A DNA stretch of 64,000 nucleotides, from positions 62,001 through 126,000 of the forward strand of contig FR886218.1 of NCBI GenBank assembly GCA_000436475.1. The letters are read 5' to 3'. Shown one piece after another: positions 1 through 7,439 of the stretch. The position numbers and the translations under genes are program-made. The number at the start of each line of letters is the position of its first letter. Positions within the stretch are counted from its first letter, which is position 1. Under the pieces are notes generated by a model, which did not search any database, was not told where the DNA came from, and saw only the letters and a list, made by a program, of their open reading frames with translations. Source of the stretch: Eubacterium sp. CAG:248 (GTDB lineage Bacteria; Bacillota; Clostridia; Lachnospirales; Lachnospiraceae).

Positions 1-2
1 CT

Positions 3-698
3 GCTGATTATTCTGTATATGCATATGAACAAAGCTTCAGACAGGGCTATATTACAATAGAAGGTGGACATAGAATAGGAATAGCAGGACATGCAATAGT
101 AGAAAACAATAATATAAGAAATTTTAATTATATAACATTTCTGTGTATAAGAGTTGCACATCAGGTGCCAGGCTGCAGTGACAAGGTTATGGATTTTATA
201 TATGCAGGAGGATTGGAAAACACACTTATAATATCACCTCCAGGATGCGGTAAGACAACATTGCTACGTGATGTTGTACGTAATATATCTGACAATGCAG
301 AATTATCCATGAATATAAGTCTTATTGATGAAAGACAGGAGATAGCTGGCTGCTTTATGGGAGAGCCACAGAATGATATAGGCACAAGAACAGATGTTTT
401 TGATGGATGCCCCAAAGATTCAGGCATGCTTATGGCTATACGTGCCATGTCTCCGGAAATGATAGCTGTTGATGAAATAGGCAGTAAATATGATGCCCAG
501 GCTATCAGATATTGTATCGCATGTGGCTGCATAATAATAGGAACTGTACACGGATATTCAATAGAAGATGTCCTTAATAAGCCTTATGTAAGGGAGCTTA
601 TAGGAAAAGATGGTTTTAATAAAATAATAATAATGTCCAAAAGGCATGGAAAGGGGACAATAGAGAAATGTATAAACTATCGGGAGCAGTGCTTATAA
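3..698 (+). CDS. spoIIIAA: Stage III sporulation protein AA, ATPase (5' end cut by window edge)
   Basis: SpoIIIAA is the cytosolic VirB11/secretion-type ATPase thought to power the SpoIIIA-SpoIIQ channel between mother cell and forespore. The reading frame is already open at base 3, so the true start lies outside the window. A Walker A motif (SPPGCGKTT) is encoded near 234-260 and an acidic Walker B-like stretch (MIAVDEIG) near 460-483. It overlaps spoIIIAB by 31 bases, as expected for a coupled operon. An in-frame ATG-free stretch upstream of 165 carries conserved family residues, so 165 is not the start. Family assignment is secure; the N-terminal part cannot be judged. Confidence 0.93.
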   Translation, partial: ADYSVYAYEQSFRQGYITIEGGHRIGIAGHAIVENNNIRNFNYITFLCIRVAHQVPGCSDKVMDFIYAGGLENTLIISPPGCGKTTLLRDVVRNISDNAELSMNISLIDERQEIAGCFMGEPQNDIGTRTDVFDGCPKDSGMLMAIRAMSPEMIAVDEIGSKYDAQAIRYCIACGCIIIGTVHGYSIEDVLNKPYVRELIGKDGFNKIIIMSKRHGKGTIEKCINYREQCL

Positions 699-1195
699 TT
701 TCAATGACGACATATTATGGTTTTTATCTTGTCAGCCGGTTAAAAGAAAGAATAAATGTGATAGATGCATTTATATATTCCTTTGATTATATCAGGTCGC
801 AGATAAGATATGGTCTGACCCCATTTCCTGTAATATGTCGGGAATTATCGCAGAACATAAATAATAATATAGTCAGCAGTACATACGAAAATATATACAT
901 AAAGCTGACTGATATAAGCAGGACAGGCGGTTCTTTTGATGAGATATGGCTGCTTGAAATGGACAAACTGCTAAAATCAGGATTTGCTAAAAAGGAAGAA
1001 ATAGATGCTTTAAAAGAACTACGATGTATAAACATATATATAGATAAACAGATGCAGATAACATGTATAAATACTGTCAGTGATAAATTAAAAAATATAT
1101 ATTGCAGGCTGCAGCAGGAAGTGAGGGCTAAATCAAGGATATACCAGGTGTTGGGAGTTATGTCGGGTGTTATCATAGCTATTATTTTAATATGA
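668..1195 (+). CDS. spoIIIAB: Stage III sporulation protein AB
   Basis: A 175-residue membrane protein of the SpoIIIA complex, made in the mother cell under sigma-E in model sporeformers. It has an N-terminal hydrophobic segment (about residues 5-20), a long alpha-helical soluble middle and a C-terminal hydrophobic anchor ending in IIAIILI, the usual SpoIIIAB layout and length (about 170 residues). In the wider superfamily it resembles type II secretion GspF-like proteins. The ATG lies inside the end of spoIIIAA, which suggests translational coupling. The position between spoIIIAA and spoIIIAC confirms the call. Confidence 0.92.
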   Translation: MYKLSGAVLIISMTTYYGFYLVSRLKERINVIDAFIYSFDYIRSQIRYGLTPFPVICRELSQNINNNIVSSTYENIYIKLTDISRTGGSFDEIWLLEMDKLLKSGFAKKEEIDALKELRCINIYIDKQMQITCINTVSDKLKNIYCRLQQEVRAKSRIYQVLGVMSGVIIAIILI

Positions 1196-1236
1196 GCATA
1201 AAGTGAAATGATAATATATACAGGAAAGGCAGGTAT

Positions 1237-1431
1237 ATGAATACAGATATAATTTTTAAAATCGCTGCAGTAGGAGTAATTGTTTCAATTCTTAACCAGA
1301 TATTAAAACATAGTGGCAGGGATGACCAGGCGTTTCTTACAAGCCTTGCCGGAATACTTATCGTACTTTATTGGGTAATACCTTATATTGTTGAATTGTT
1401 TTCGTCAATGCAGAAGCTGTTTGATATATAA
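1237..1431 (+). CDS. spoIIIAC: Stage III sporulation protein AC
   Basis: A 64-residue, two-helix membrane protein, typical of SpoIIIAC (about 65-68 residues). The first hydrophobic helix spans about residues 5-24 and the second about 35-58, joined by a polar turn with the recognisable HSGRDDQA segment. It is a small integral component of the SpoIIIA mother-cell transport apparatus. A purine-rich site (aggaaaggcagg) precedes the ATG. It follows spoIIIAB by 41 bases and is followed by the related spoIIIAD, the canonical order. Confidence 0.92.
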   Translation: MNTDIIFKIAAVGVIVSILNQILKHSGRDDQAFLTSLAGILIVLYWVIPYIVELFSSMQKLFDI

Positions 1432-1460
1432 AGTCTGCGTAAGAAGGGATAGTGTAAATA

Positions 1461-1841
1461 ATGCTTCAGATATTAATAGTTGTTGTATGCGTTGTTATAA
1501 GCTGCTTTCTTATAAAAAAAGAAGCACCAGCATTTGTTTCTGTTATTGTACTTATAACGGGTGTATTTATTTCAATATATATGCTGCGGATTTTTTCTGT
1601 TATTACAGGCTATATAAATGTTCTTATTAACAATATAGATATAGAAAAGGGTTATATAAAGATTGTTATGAAGATAACTGGTTTATCAATAGCAACGCAG
1701 TTTGTTTCTGATATATGCAGGGATAACGGTTTTAATGCAATGGCATCGCAGCTTGAGCTGATGTGCAGAATATCAATAGTAATGCTTGGCATGCCTGTTA
1801 TTATTGCACTTCTTGAAATGGTGAATAGATGTTTAAAATAA
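1461..1841 (+). CDS. spoIIIAD: Stage III sporulation protein AD
   Basis: A 126-residue protein with four hydrophobic segments (about residues 3-15, 22-42, 60-80 and 105-125) in the SpoIIIAD pattern; the family is usually about 130 residues and is related to SpoIIIAC. It includes the conserved-looking motif KITGLSIATQFVSDICRDNG in its middle. It is an inner-membrane component of the feeding-tube complex. Its last 13 bases overlap the start of spoIIIAE, implying coupled translation. Confidence 0.92.
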   Translation: MLQILIVVVCVVISCFLIKKEAPAFVSVIVLITGVFISIYMLRIFSVITGYINVLINNIDIEKGYIKIVMKITGLSIATQFVSDICRDNGFNAMASQLELMCRISIVMLGMPVIIALLEMVNRCLK

Positions 1842-2998
1842 AACGTATCTTATTTATGTGTATGATAGTGTTTGTACTGATATTGTTGTATGGGAGTGCT
1901 TTTATAAAGAATAAATCTCCTGCAGTATGCCATGCAGCGCAATGTCAGGATGAGGAAAATGTGATTTCTGATGATTATATAGTTTCTGATGATTATAAAG
2001 ATATAGACAGGATTGTTAAGAGAGAAACTGGAATAAATATTTCATATGGAAAAATAATGCAGTCTGTTCTGGATGATAAGGATAATTCCGGTTATGTAAA
2101 AAAGTTATTAATATATATATCTGATGTTATATATTCGGAAAAGAAAAACGTTGCACATGTGCTTGCATTATGCATAGCATCAGCACTTATAAGGTCTATG
2201 ACACCGCTTTTTAATGAAAAGCAGCTTAAAGAAACAGCGGCAGGAGTAATAAGTATTTCGTTGATAACAATGCTTTTATCAGTCTTTATGGGTGCTTATA
2301 ATCTTGCAAGAGATTCTGTTGAAGCATTGATTAATATATATAAATCTATATGCATGACATTTTTTCCTGCTGTTTGCGCAGCTGGACTTCCTATAAGTGC
2401 AGCTGGGTACTATCAGATAGTTATATGGATGATGACAGCTGCTGATATAGGCATAAAAAATATATTGATGAATGCCAATAGAATATATGTATGTGTGTCT
2501 TTATGTGACTGTATAGATTCAGAACCGCATTTTTTAAGATTATGTAACTGTATGCAAAAAGTAATAAAGTGGTGTGGATATACAATGCTTACTTTTTTTA
2601 TGGGACTTAATGGGATAAAAAGTATACTTAATCCATTAAAAGATAATATAAATACGTCATATATTTATAAAGCAGTAAGTATAATACCAGGAATAGGAGA
2701 TGCAGCCTCAGCATTATCACAGACAGTTATTGCTTCATCTTCACTTATAAAGAATACAATGGGAATAGCGGCGGTTGTTGTGCTGACAGTATGTATGCTG
2801 TTTCCTGTTGTTAAGCTTGTTACATTATCATGTATATTTCATGCAATAGCAGCAGTTATGGAACCGGTTGCTGATAAACGTATTATAAAGGCTGTAGCAG
2901 CATTAGGAACCGCTATAAGCAGTCTTACTTACCTTGTTGTTATAGCATTGGTTCTTTTTGTGCTGACAATAGTGATGATATGTGCAGTAACTAGCTGA
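1829..2998 (+). CDS. spoIIIAE: Stage III sporulation protein AE
   Basis: A 389-residue polytopic membrane protein, the expected size for SpoIIIAE. An N-terminal signal-anchor (about residues 5-26) is followed by a soluble stretch and then six or more hydrophobic helices. Family-like segments include ALCIASALIRSMTP and the Gly/Ala-rich helices around PGIGDAASALSQTVIASSSLIKNT. In model organisms it is the large integral membrane subunit of the SpoIIIA channel complex. It overlaps spoIIIAD and is followed after a short gap by spoIIIAF. Confidence 0.93.
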   Translation: MFKIKRILFMCMIVFVLILLYGSAFIKNKSPAVCHAAQCQDEENVISDDYIVSDDYKDIDRIVKRETGINISYGKIMQSVLDDKDNSGYVKKLLIYISDVIYSEKKNVAHVLALCIASALIRSMTPLFNEKQLKETAAGVISISLITMLLSVFMGAYNLARDSVEALINIYKSICMTFFPAVCAAGLPISAAGYYQIVIWMMTAADIGIKNILMNANRIYVCVSLCDCIDSEPHFLRLCNCMQKVIKWCGYTMLTFFMGLNGIKSILNPLKDNINTSYIYKAVSIIPGIGDAASALSQTVIASSSLIKNTMGIAAVVVLTVCMLFPVVKLVTLSCIFHAIAAVMEPVADKRIIKAVAALGTAISSLTYLVVIALVLFVLTIVMICAVTS

Positions 2999-3037
2999 TT
3001 GTGAAATTATCGTATTTATAAAGGAGTTGAGGCAGCT

Positions 3038-3547
3038 ATAGAGGCAGTATATATATGGCTTAGGCAGGTAATAGTTTTTTATATAATATCAACATTGTTT
3101 GTTAATGCTGTTGCGTCTGATAAGTATAAAGAATATATAAGAATAGTTACAAGGATGATACTGATTCTTATTATAATATCTCCATTAACAGGATTTTGGA
3201 GCAACGGAAGCTTTATTAAGAACAGGCTTTGGATGATATATAAAGATTATATGGAAATAAGTAAAAAAACATATGACATATCAGAAGGTTTTAGTTACAC
3301 AATAGAAGATGCATTGTCGAAGACACTAGAACTAAAGGTCAAAGAAATATTAAATGATAATAATATAACTTATGACAGCATAAAAGTTAATATAAGCGGA
3401 AATGCCGGACTTAGCGGTAATGAAAGCCTGGCTGTATCATCAGTGGTTATTAATGCAAAAAATATAAAAAAAACGGATATTGAAAATATCGGACATAAAA
3501 TATCAGATGAAACAGGAATAGAATGCAGCAATATATATATCAAATAA
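3038..3547 (+). CDS. spoIIIAF: Stage III sporulation protein AF (apparent AUA start)
   Basis: SpoIIIAF is a small membrane protein with two N-terminal helices and a soluble domain. Read from 3038, the product begins IEAVYIWLRQVIVFYIISTL, giving the first transmembrane helix the family needs, then a second helix (MILILIIISPLTGFW) and a soluble C-terminus. No ATG, GTG or TTG occurs in this frame between the upstream stop (3002) and the TTG at 3095, and that TTG lies inside the first helix. Purine-rich sites (aaggag at 3021, gagg at 3029) lie just upstream of the ATA at 3038. The start is therefore inferred; the identity of the gene is secure from context and sequence. Length from 3038 is 169 residues. 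Confidence 0.85.
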   Translation: MEAVYIWLRQVIVFYIISTLFVNAVASDKYKEYIRIVTRMILILIIISPLTGFWSNGSFIKNRLWMIYKDYMEISKKTYDISEGFSYTIEDALSKTLELKVKEILNDNNITYDSIKVNISGNAGLSGNESLAVSSVVINAKNIKKTDIENIGHKISDETGIECSNIYIK

Positions 3548-3593
3548 TGTGCTGGCAGGTGTGGCAGCATATTTTCAAAAGGGGTGTTAAAGT

Positions 3594-4151
3594 ATAAAAG
3601 CTGATTATAAAAAAATAGTGAATAAATTCGGAACAGATAAAATATTAATAGTAATACTAGCAGGTGTTTTGCTTATGGCTGCAGCATTTCCATCAGGCCA
3701 TTCATCGGCTTCTAAGGAAAGTAGTACAACAGCCATTGAAAGTGAGAGCATGAGTACAGATATGTATGAGGAATACGTGGAAAAACGGCTTGAAAAGATA
3801 CTTGCAGACGTCGATGGGGTTGGAAAAGTCAAGGTCATGCTAAGCATCAGGAATTCAACAGAAAAAGTACTGGCAAAAGATGAAACCTATTCAGAGAGCG
3901 AAAAAAAAGAGGCTTCTGATGGGAGCAGCAATCAAACAAATGATACACAAAATATAAGCACGCATATATTTTATGATACTTCTGATGGCAGCAGACCATA
4001 TGTTGTTATGGAAAATATGCCTGTTATTGATGGCGCGATTATTGTATGTGAAGGTGGTGATAACAAGGAACTTGTGAATGATATAACTAATGCGGTATAT
4101 GGACTTTTGAATGTTCCAGTACATAAAATAAAAGTGATGAAAATGTCATAG
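3594..4151 (+). CDS. spoIIIAG: Stage III sporulation protein AG (start uncertain, possibly AUA)
   Basis: SpoIIIAG forms the ring of the SpoIIIA channel in the intermembrane space. The product has a short basic cytosolic N-terminus, one transmembrane helix (ILIVILAGVLLMAAAF), a Ser/Glu-rich linker, and the ring-building domain with EKRLEKILADVDGVGKVKVM and a later ENMPVIDGAIIVCEGG segment. The ribosome-binding site aaaagggg (3577-3584) points to the ATA at 3594; the first ordinary start in frame is a GTG at 3618 with no visible ribosome-binding site. Either start keeps the helix. I give 3594 and flag the doubt. It lies between spoIIIAF and spoIIIAH. Confidence 0.85.
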   Translation: MKADYKKIVNKFGTDKILIVILAGVLLMAAAFPSGHSSASKESSTTAIESESMSTDMYEEYVEKRLEKILADVDGVGKVKVMLSIRNSTEKVLAKDETYSESEKKEASDGSSNQTNDTQNISTHIFYDTSDGSRPYVVMENMPVIDGAIIVCEGGDNKELVNDITNAVYGLLNVPVHKIKVMKMS

Positions 4152-4214
4152 ATAAATGCGTATATATGTACGCAGAAACAAAGATTCCGGTAAATTTTTA
4201 GTTGGAGGTTTATT

Positions 4215-4808
4215 GTGAAAAGAATAAAAAAGAATCAGGTTATAATAACCGCACTCGCAATAATGATAGCAGTCGCAGGATATATCAATTATGCTGGGAA
4301 TATAACAGATATAATATCAGTTAGTGGAAGAGGCAGCACAGGAAGCGTTGATACAGCTAGTGAAAGTAAAGACAGTGAAATACAGGTGCCAGATGAAGAG
4401 CCTGATGATGAAAGCATGCTTGAACCAGGGAGTGTTATTCTTACATCGGGAGGTGTTGCATCAGGTGTTATATCAGAGGCAAAGCTAAACAGGGAGCAGA
4501 TACGTGCAAAGAATACAGAAAATCTTACAAATATTGTAAATGATGCCAATCTTGACAAATCTTCTAAAACCGCTGCTGTTAATGAACTGGCTAAGATAGC
4601 TGATTATTCAGAAAAGGAAATGGCAATTGAAATACTGCTTGAAGCAAAAGGTTTTAATGATGTTGTTGCCTCTGTATCTGATACAGGCGTAGATATTGTT
4701 GTTAACAAACAGTCGCTTGAAACAAGTCAGAAGGCACAGATTGAGGATATAGCAAAAAGAAAGACAGGAATGACTTCTGACAAGATAAATATAAATGTAA
4801 TAAAATAA
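4215..4808 (+). CDS. spoIIIAH: Stage III sporulation protein AH
   Basis: SpoIIIAH is the mother-cell membrane protein that binds forespore SpoIIQ and helps build the intercompartment channel. The 197-residue product has one N-terminal transmembrane helix (about residues 8-26), a low-complexity acidic Ser/Glu linker, and a C-terminal YscJ-like ring domain (about residues 90-197), containing KGFNDVVASVSDTGVDIVV. The start is GTG with a good site, ggagg at 4204. It is the last gene of the operon. A 9-bp inverted repeat (4817-4825 with 4856-4864) follows, without a T-run. Confidence 0.94.
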   Translation: MKRIKKNQVIITALAIMIAVAGYINYAGNITDIISVSGRGSTGSVDTASESKDSEIQVPDEEPDDESMLEPGSVILTSGGVASGVISEAKLNREQIRAKNTENLTNIVNDANLDKSSKTAAVNELAKIADYSEKEMAIEILLEAKGFNDVVASVSDTGVDIVVNKQSLETSQKAQIEDIAKRKTGMTSDKININVIK

Positions 4809-4893
4809 TGTGTGGATTTTACAATTCATATGATATTCTGCTGGTATAAAACAAGATTGTAAAAATATGGAATATTGAATGTGATTTAAGAAG

Positions 4894-4922
4894 TTGCATT
4901 TATTTATAATATTTATTATAAT
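4894..4922 (+). promoter_or_regulatory. Predicted sigma-A promoter of the asp23-like gene
   Basis: TTGCAT (4894-4899), a 17-base spacer, and a perfect TATAAT (4917-4922), 41 bases before the start codon. This separates the asp23-like gene from the sporulation operon. Confidence 0.65.
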
Positions 4923-4962
4923 AGATGAAAAGATAACGTTGATTGACAGTCAGGAGGATATT

Positions 4963-5349
4963 ATGACAAAAGAGTTTGAAGATAGAGGCAATACTTATAC
5001 TATACATGAAAGCAAGGATATAGGAGAAGTAAGGGTGGCTGATGAAGTTGTTGCTATCATAGCTGGTCTTGCTGCGACAGAGGTAGATGGTGTTGAAAGC
5101 ATGGCAGGTAACATAACTAATGAACTTGTAAGCAAGCTTGGAATGAAGAATCTTTCAAAAGGTGTTAAGGTTCATGTGGGAGAGCAGGATGTTGTTGTTA
5201 ATCTTGCACTTAACATAAAATATGGCTGTGAGATACCTAAGGTATCAAGTGCAGTACAGGATAAGGTAAAGACAGCGATTGAAACTATGACAGGACTTAA
5301 TGTGTCAGAGGTTAATATTAAGATTGCTGGTGTGAATATTGACAATTAA
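4963..5349 (+). CDS. Asp23/Gls24 family envelope stress response protein
   Basis: A 128-residue Asp23/Gls24 (DUF322) family protein, a group often linked to cell-envelope stress and lying under the membrane. Family-like features are GEVRVADEVVAIIAGLAATEVDGV near residues 22-45 and the C-terminal VNIKIAGVNI. The ATG at 4963 is chosen because caggagg lies just upstream; an earlier in-frame TTG at 4894 is really the -35 of the promoter. It stands directly before nusB, as in many Clostridia. It ends in its own terminator. The precise role here is unknown. Confidence 0.88.
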   Translation: MTKEFEDRGNTYTIHESKDIGEVRVADEVVAIIAGLAATEVDGVESMAGNITNELVSKLGMKNLSKGVKVHVGEQDVVVNLALNIKYGCEIPKVSSAVQDKVKTAIETMTGLNVSEVNIKIAGVNIDN

Positions 5350-5364
5350 AGTACAGTGATATTT

Positions 5365-5396
5365 AAAAGACTGTCCTTTAAGGGCAGTCTTTTTAA
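5365..5396 (+). terminator. Intrinsic terminator after asp23-like gene
   Basis: A hairpin with arms aaaagactgtcc and gggcagtctttt, a short loop and a T-run. It lies 16 bases after the stop codon. Confidence 0.85.
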
Positions 5397-5453
5397 AAAT
5401 TTATTAAGAATATACAATTGATTTTGTGTCAGTTGTATACAGAGAGGACTTAT

Positions 5454-5852
5454 ATGACAAGATCAGATATGAGAGAACACACATTTAAGATATTATTCCG
5501 TGTGCCGTTCCATGACAAGAATGAATTAAGAGAACAGATAGATTATTATTTTGATGAGTTTCCGGATGTTAAGGAAAAAGAATATGAATATATCAAAAAA
5601 AAGGCACTTCTTGTATCAGAGTTAAGCGATGACATTGATGCAAAGATAAACGAGGTTTCGGAGGGCTGGCCGGTAGAAAGATTGGGAAAGGCTGAGCTTG
5701 CGATTATGCGACTTGCAGTTTATGAGATGCTATATGATGAGGATATACCAGTTAATGTTGCTATTAACGAAGCAGTTGAACTTGCTAAGAAGTATGGTTC
5801 TGATGATAATGCTGCATCCTTTGTTAACGGGGTACTTGCTAAGCTTGTATAG
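5454..5852 (+). CDS. nusB: Transcription antitermination factor NusB
   Basis: NusB binds boxA RNA with S10 and supports rRNA antitermination. The 132-residue product is all-helical with family landmarks REHTFKILF at the N-terminus, the central VERLGKAELAIMRLAVYEML and the C-terminal NEAVELAKKYGSDDNAASFVNGVL. The ATG at 5454 has agagagga upstream and fits the usual length (about 130-140 residues). It is followed at once by the structured repeat (5855-5974) and then xseA. Confidence 0.95.
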   Translation: MTRSDMREHTFKILFRVPFHDKNELREQIDYYFDEFPDVKEKEYEYIKKKALLVSELSDDIDAKINEVSEGWPVERLGKAELAIMRLAVYEMLYDEDIPVNVAINEAVELAKKYGSDDNAASFVNGVLAKLV

Positions 5853-5854
5853 CA

Positions 5855-5974
5855 TGATACAATGAGCGCAAGAGAGCCAGAAAGCTGCTAGCAGATATCT
5901 GGCGAACGGCGAATGACAATTATGATAGCTGCGATAGCAGCGGAGAGTAGCGAAGCTACGAATCGTGATATAAG
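5855..5974 (+). repeat. 120-bp structured interspersed repeat, copy A (possible RNA element)
   Basis: This segment matches 31294-31413 over 120 aligned positions without gaps (about 11 differences). It is GC-richer than its surroundings. Predicted RNA folding: stem gccaga/tctggc (5876-5881 with 5898-5903) with an inner ctg/cag stem; then a three-way junction with outer stem 5919-5926/5962-5969 enclosing two hairpins, gctgc-gata-gcagc (5928-5941) and gtagc-gaa-gctac (5947-5959). It lies 3 bases after the nusB stop and ends about 20 bases before xseA. I do not recognise it as a named family. Confidence 0.8.
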
Positions 5975-5995
5975 AATAAAGAAATGAGGATTAAT

Positions 5996-7198
5996 ATGGC
6001 ACAGGTGTATAGTGTTAAACAGATTAATTCTTATATTAAGAATATGATGCGGCAGGATTTTCTGCTTAACCGCATACAGGTTAAGGGGGAAATATCTAAC
6101 TGCAAATATACGGACAAGAATGGCTGCATATTTTTCACACTTAAGGATGAAGATTCAACTATATCAGTTGTTATGTATGGTTCTGATGCGTATAAGCTTG
6201 ACTTCAGACTGAAGGATGGCATGTCGGTAGTTGTTGATGGCAGAATAGACGTATATGTAAATAGGGGTGAATACCAGTTATATGCAAAGACTGTATCACA
6301 AAGTGGTATGGGAGAACTGTTTAAGCAATACGAACAGTTGAAACAATACTATGAGGATATGGGATACTTTGCTCCTGAATATAAAAGAACTATTCCTAAA
6401 TATGCTAAAAGAATAGGTATAGTAACAGCCAGAACAGGAGCAGCTATTAAAGATATAATAAAGAATGCTTATGAAAGAAATCCGTATGTTGAATTATACC
6501 TGTATTCAGTCCTTGTTCAGGGTAAAGATGCAAAGTATAGCATAGCCAAAGGACTTAAGTATGTTGACAGTATGGGATATGACTGTATTATAGTCGGACG
6601 TGGCGGTGGCTCAATAGAGGATTTATGGGCTTTTAATGAACCTGAAGTTATAGAAGCTGTTTTTAATTGCAAAACACCCGTCATATCAGCAGTAGGACAT
6701 GAGATTGACTTTACAATAACAGATTTTGTGGCTGATTTCAGAGCTCCGACACCATCTGCTGCAGCTGTTAAGGCGGTTTTTGATATAAGACAGCTTGAAG
6801 TGGTTATTGATGGTTATAATGACAGACTTATGTATGATATGGGTAAAACTATAACAGATTACAGGAATCGTTCCGAAAGGATGTTACTTTCTCTTAAAAC
6901 TTTTAATCCACTTGTCAGACTCAATAATAAAAAGCAGCAGCTTATTCATATGAGAGAGAAGCTGGATGTTAGTATGCAAGGCACATTAAATAAAGCCAAG
7001 CACAGGCTTTTGCTTTTATCAGCAAGACTGGATGGTGTTAGTCCATTAAAAAAGCTTGAACAAGGATATGCTTTTGTTGAAAATGATAAAGAAGAACATA
7101 TAAGTTCAATATCGGAGGTTAAACAAGCTGATGTACTATCTATACATGTAAAGGATGGTATTATAAATACTGTGGTGAAAGATGTTAAAAAGTTTTAA
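5996..7198 (+). CDS. xseA: Exodeoxyribonuclease VII large subunit
   Basis: The large subunit of exonuclease VII, which digests single-stranded DNA in both directions. The N-terminal OB fold covers about residues 1-100 (VKGEISNCKYTDKNGCIFFTLKD). The catalytic region contains RIGIVTARTGAAIKDI, the glycine-rich VGRGGGSIEDLWAFN and SAVGHEIDFTITDFVADFRAPTPSAAA, all family hallmarks; a coiled-coil tail follows. The start at 5996 is preferred over the in-frame ATG at 5984 because gagga lies 6 bases upstream. Length 400 residues is usual for Clostridia. xseB follows 25 bases later. Confidence 0.95.
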   Translation: MAQVYSVKQINSYIKNMMRQDFLLNRIQVKGEISNCKYTDKNGCIFFTLKDEDSTISVVMYGSDAYKLDFRLKDGMSVVVDGRIDVYVNRGEYQLYAKTVSQSGMGELFKQYEQLKQYYEDMGYFAPEYKRTIPKYAKRIGIVTARTGAAIKDIIKNAYERNPYVELYLYSVLVQGKDAKYSIAKGLKYVDSMGYDCIIVGRGGGSIEDLWAFNEPEVIEAVFNCKTPVISAVGHEIDFTITDFVADFRAPTPSAAAVKAVFDIRQLEVVIDGYNDRLMYDMGKTITDYRNRSERMLLSLKTFNPLVRLNNKKQQLIHMREKLDVSMQGTLNKAKHRLLLLSARLDGVSPLKKLEQGYAFVENDKEEHISSISEVKQADVLSIHVKDGIINTVVKDVKKF

Positions 7199-7223
7199 TA
7201 TATGAATATAGCGAGGTATTAAT

Positions 7224-7439
7224 ATGGCTAAGTCACCATCAATTGAAGATACATTTGAAAAGCTTGATAATATTCTTAGTGAGATGGAAAGTGGAGAACT
7301 TACTATGAATGAATCATTTAAGAAGTACAAGGAAGGTATAGAGCTTGTAAAAAAATGTAATTCCATGCTTGATAAGGTGGAAAAGGAAATGGTTATTCTA
7401 AATGATGATAACGATTCGGAGATGATAGAAAATGATTGA
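7224..7439 (+). CDS. xseB: Exodeoxyribonuclease VII small subunit
   Basis: A 71-residue XseB with the family's compact helical hairpin: SIEDTFEKLDNILSEMESGE then LTMNESFKKYKEGIELVKKC. It partners XseA to form exonuclease VII. It has an acidic tail that is common in this family. The last 8 bases overlap the start of ispA, so the three genes xseA-xseB-ispA form one operon. Confidence 0.95.
   Translation: MAKSPSIEDTFEKLDNILSEMESGELTMNESFKKYKEGIELVKKCNSMLDKVEKEMVILNDDNDSEMIEND

Noticed and set aside
3005..3100. Frameshift or pseudogene in spoIIIAF
   Set aside because: The frame is open without stops and encodes all expected family segments; only a normal start codon is missing.
4894..4962. Longer Asp23-like protein starting at TTG 4894
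   Set aside because: That TTG is the -35 box of a good promoter, and the strong ribosome-binding site belongs to the ATG at 4963.
5863..5974. CRISPR repeat or tRNA-like element for the two-copy repeat
   Set aside because: There is one unit at each site with no spacers, and the fold lacks a CCA end, T-loop or acceptor stem.
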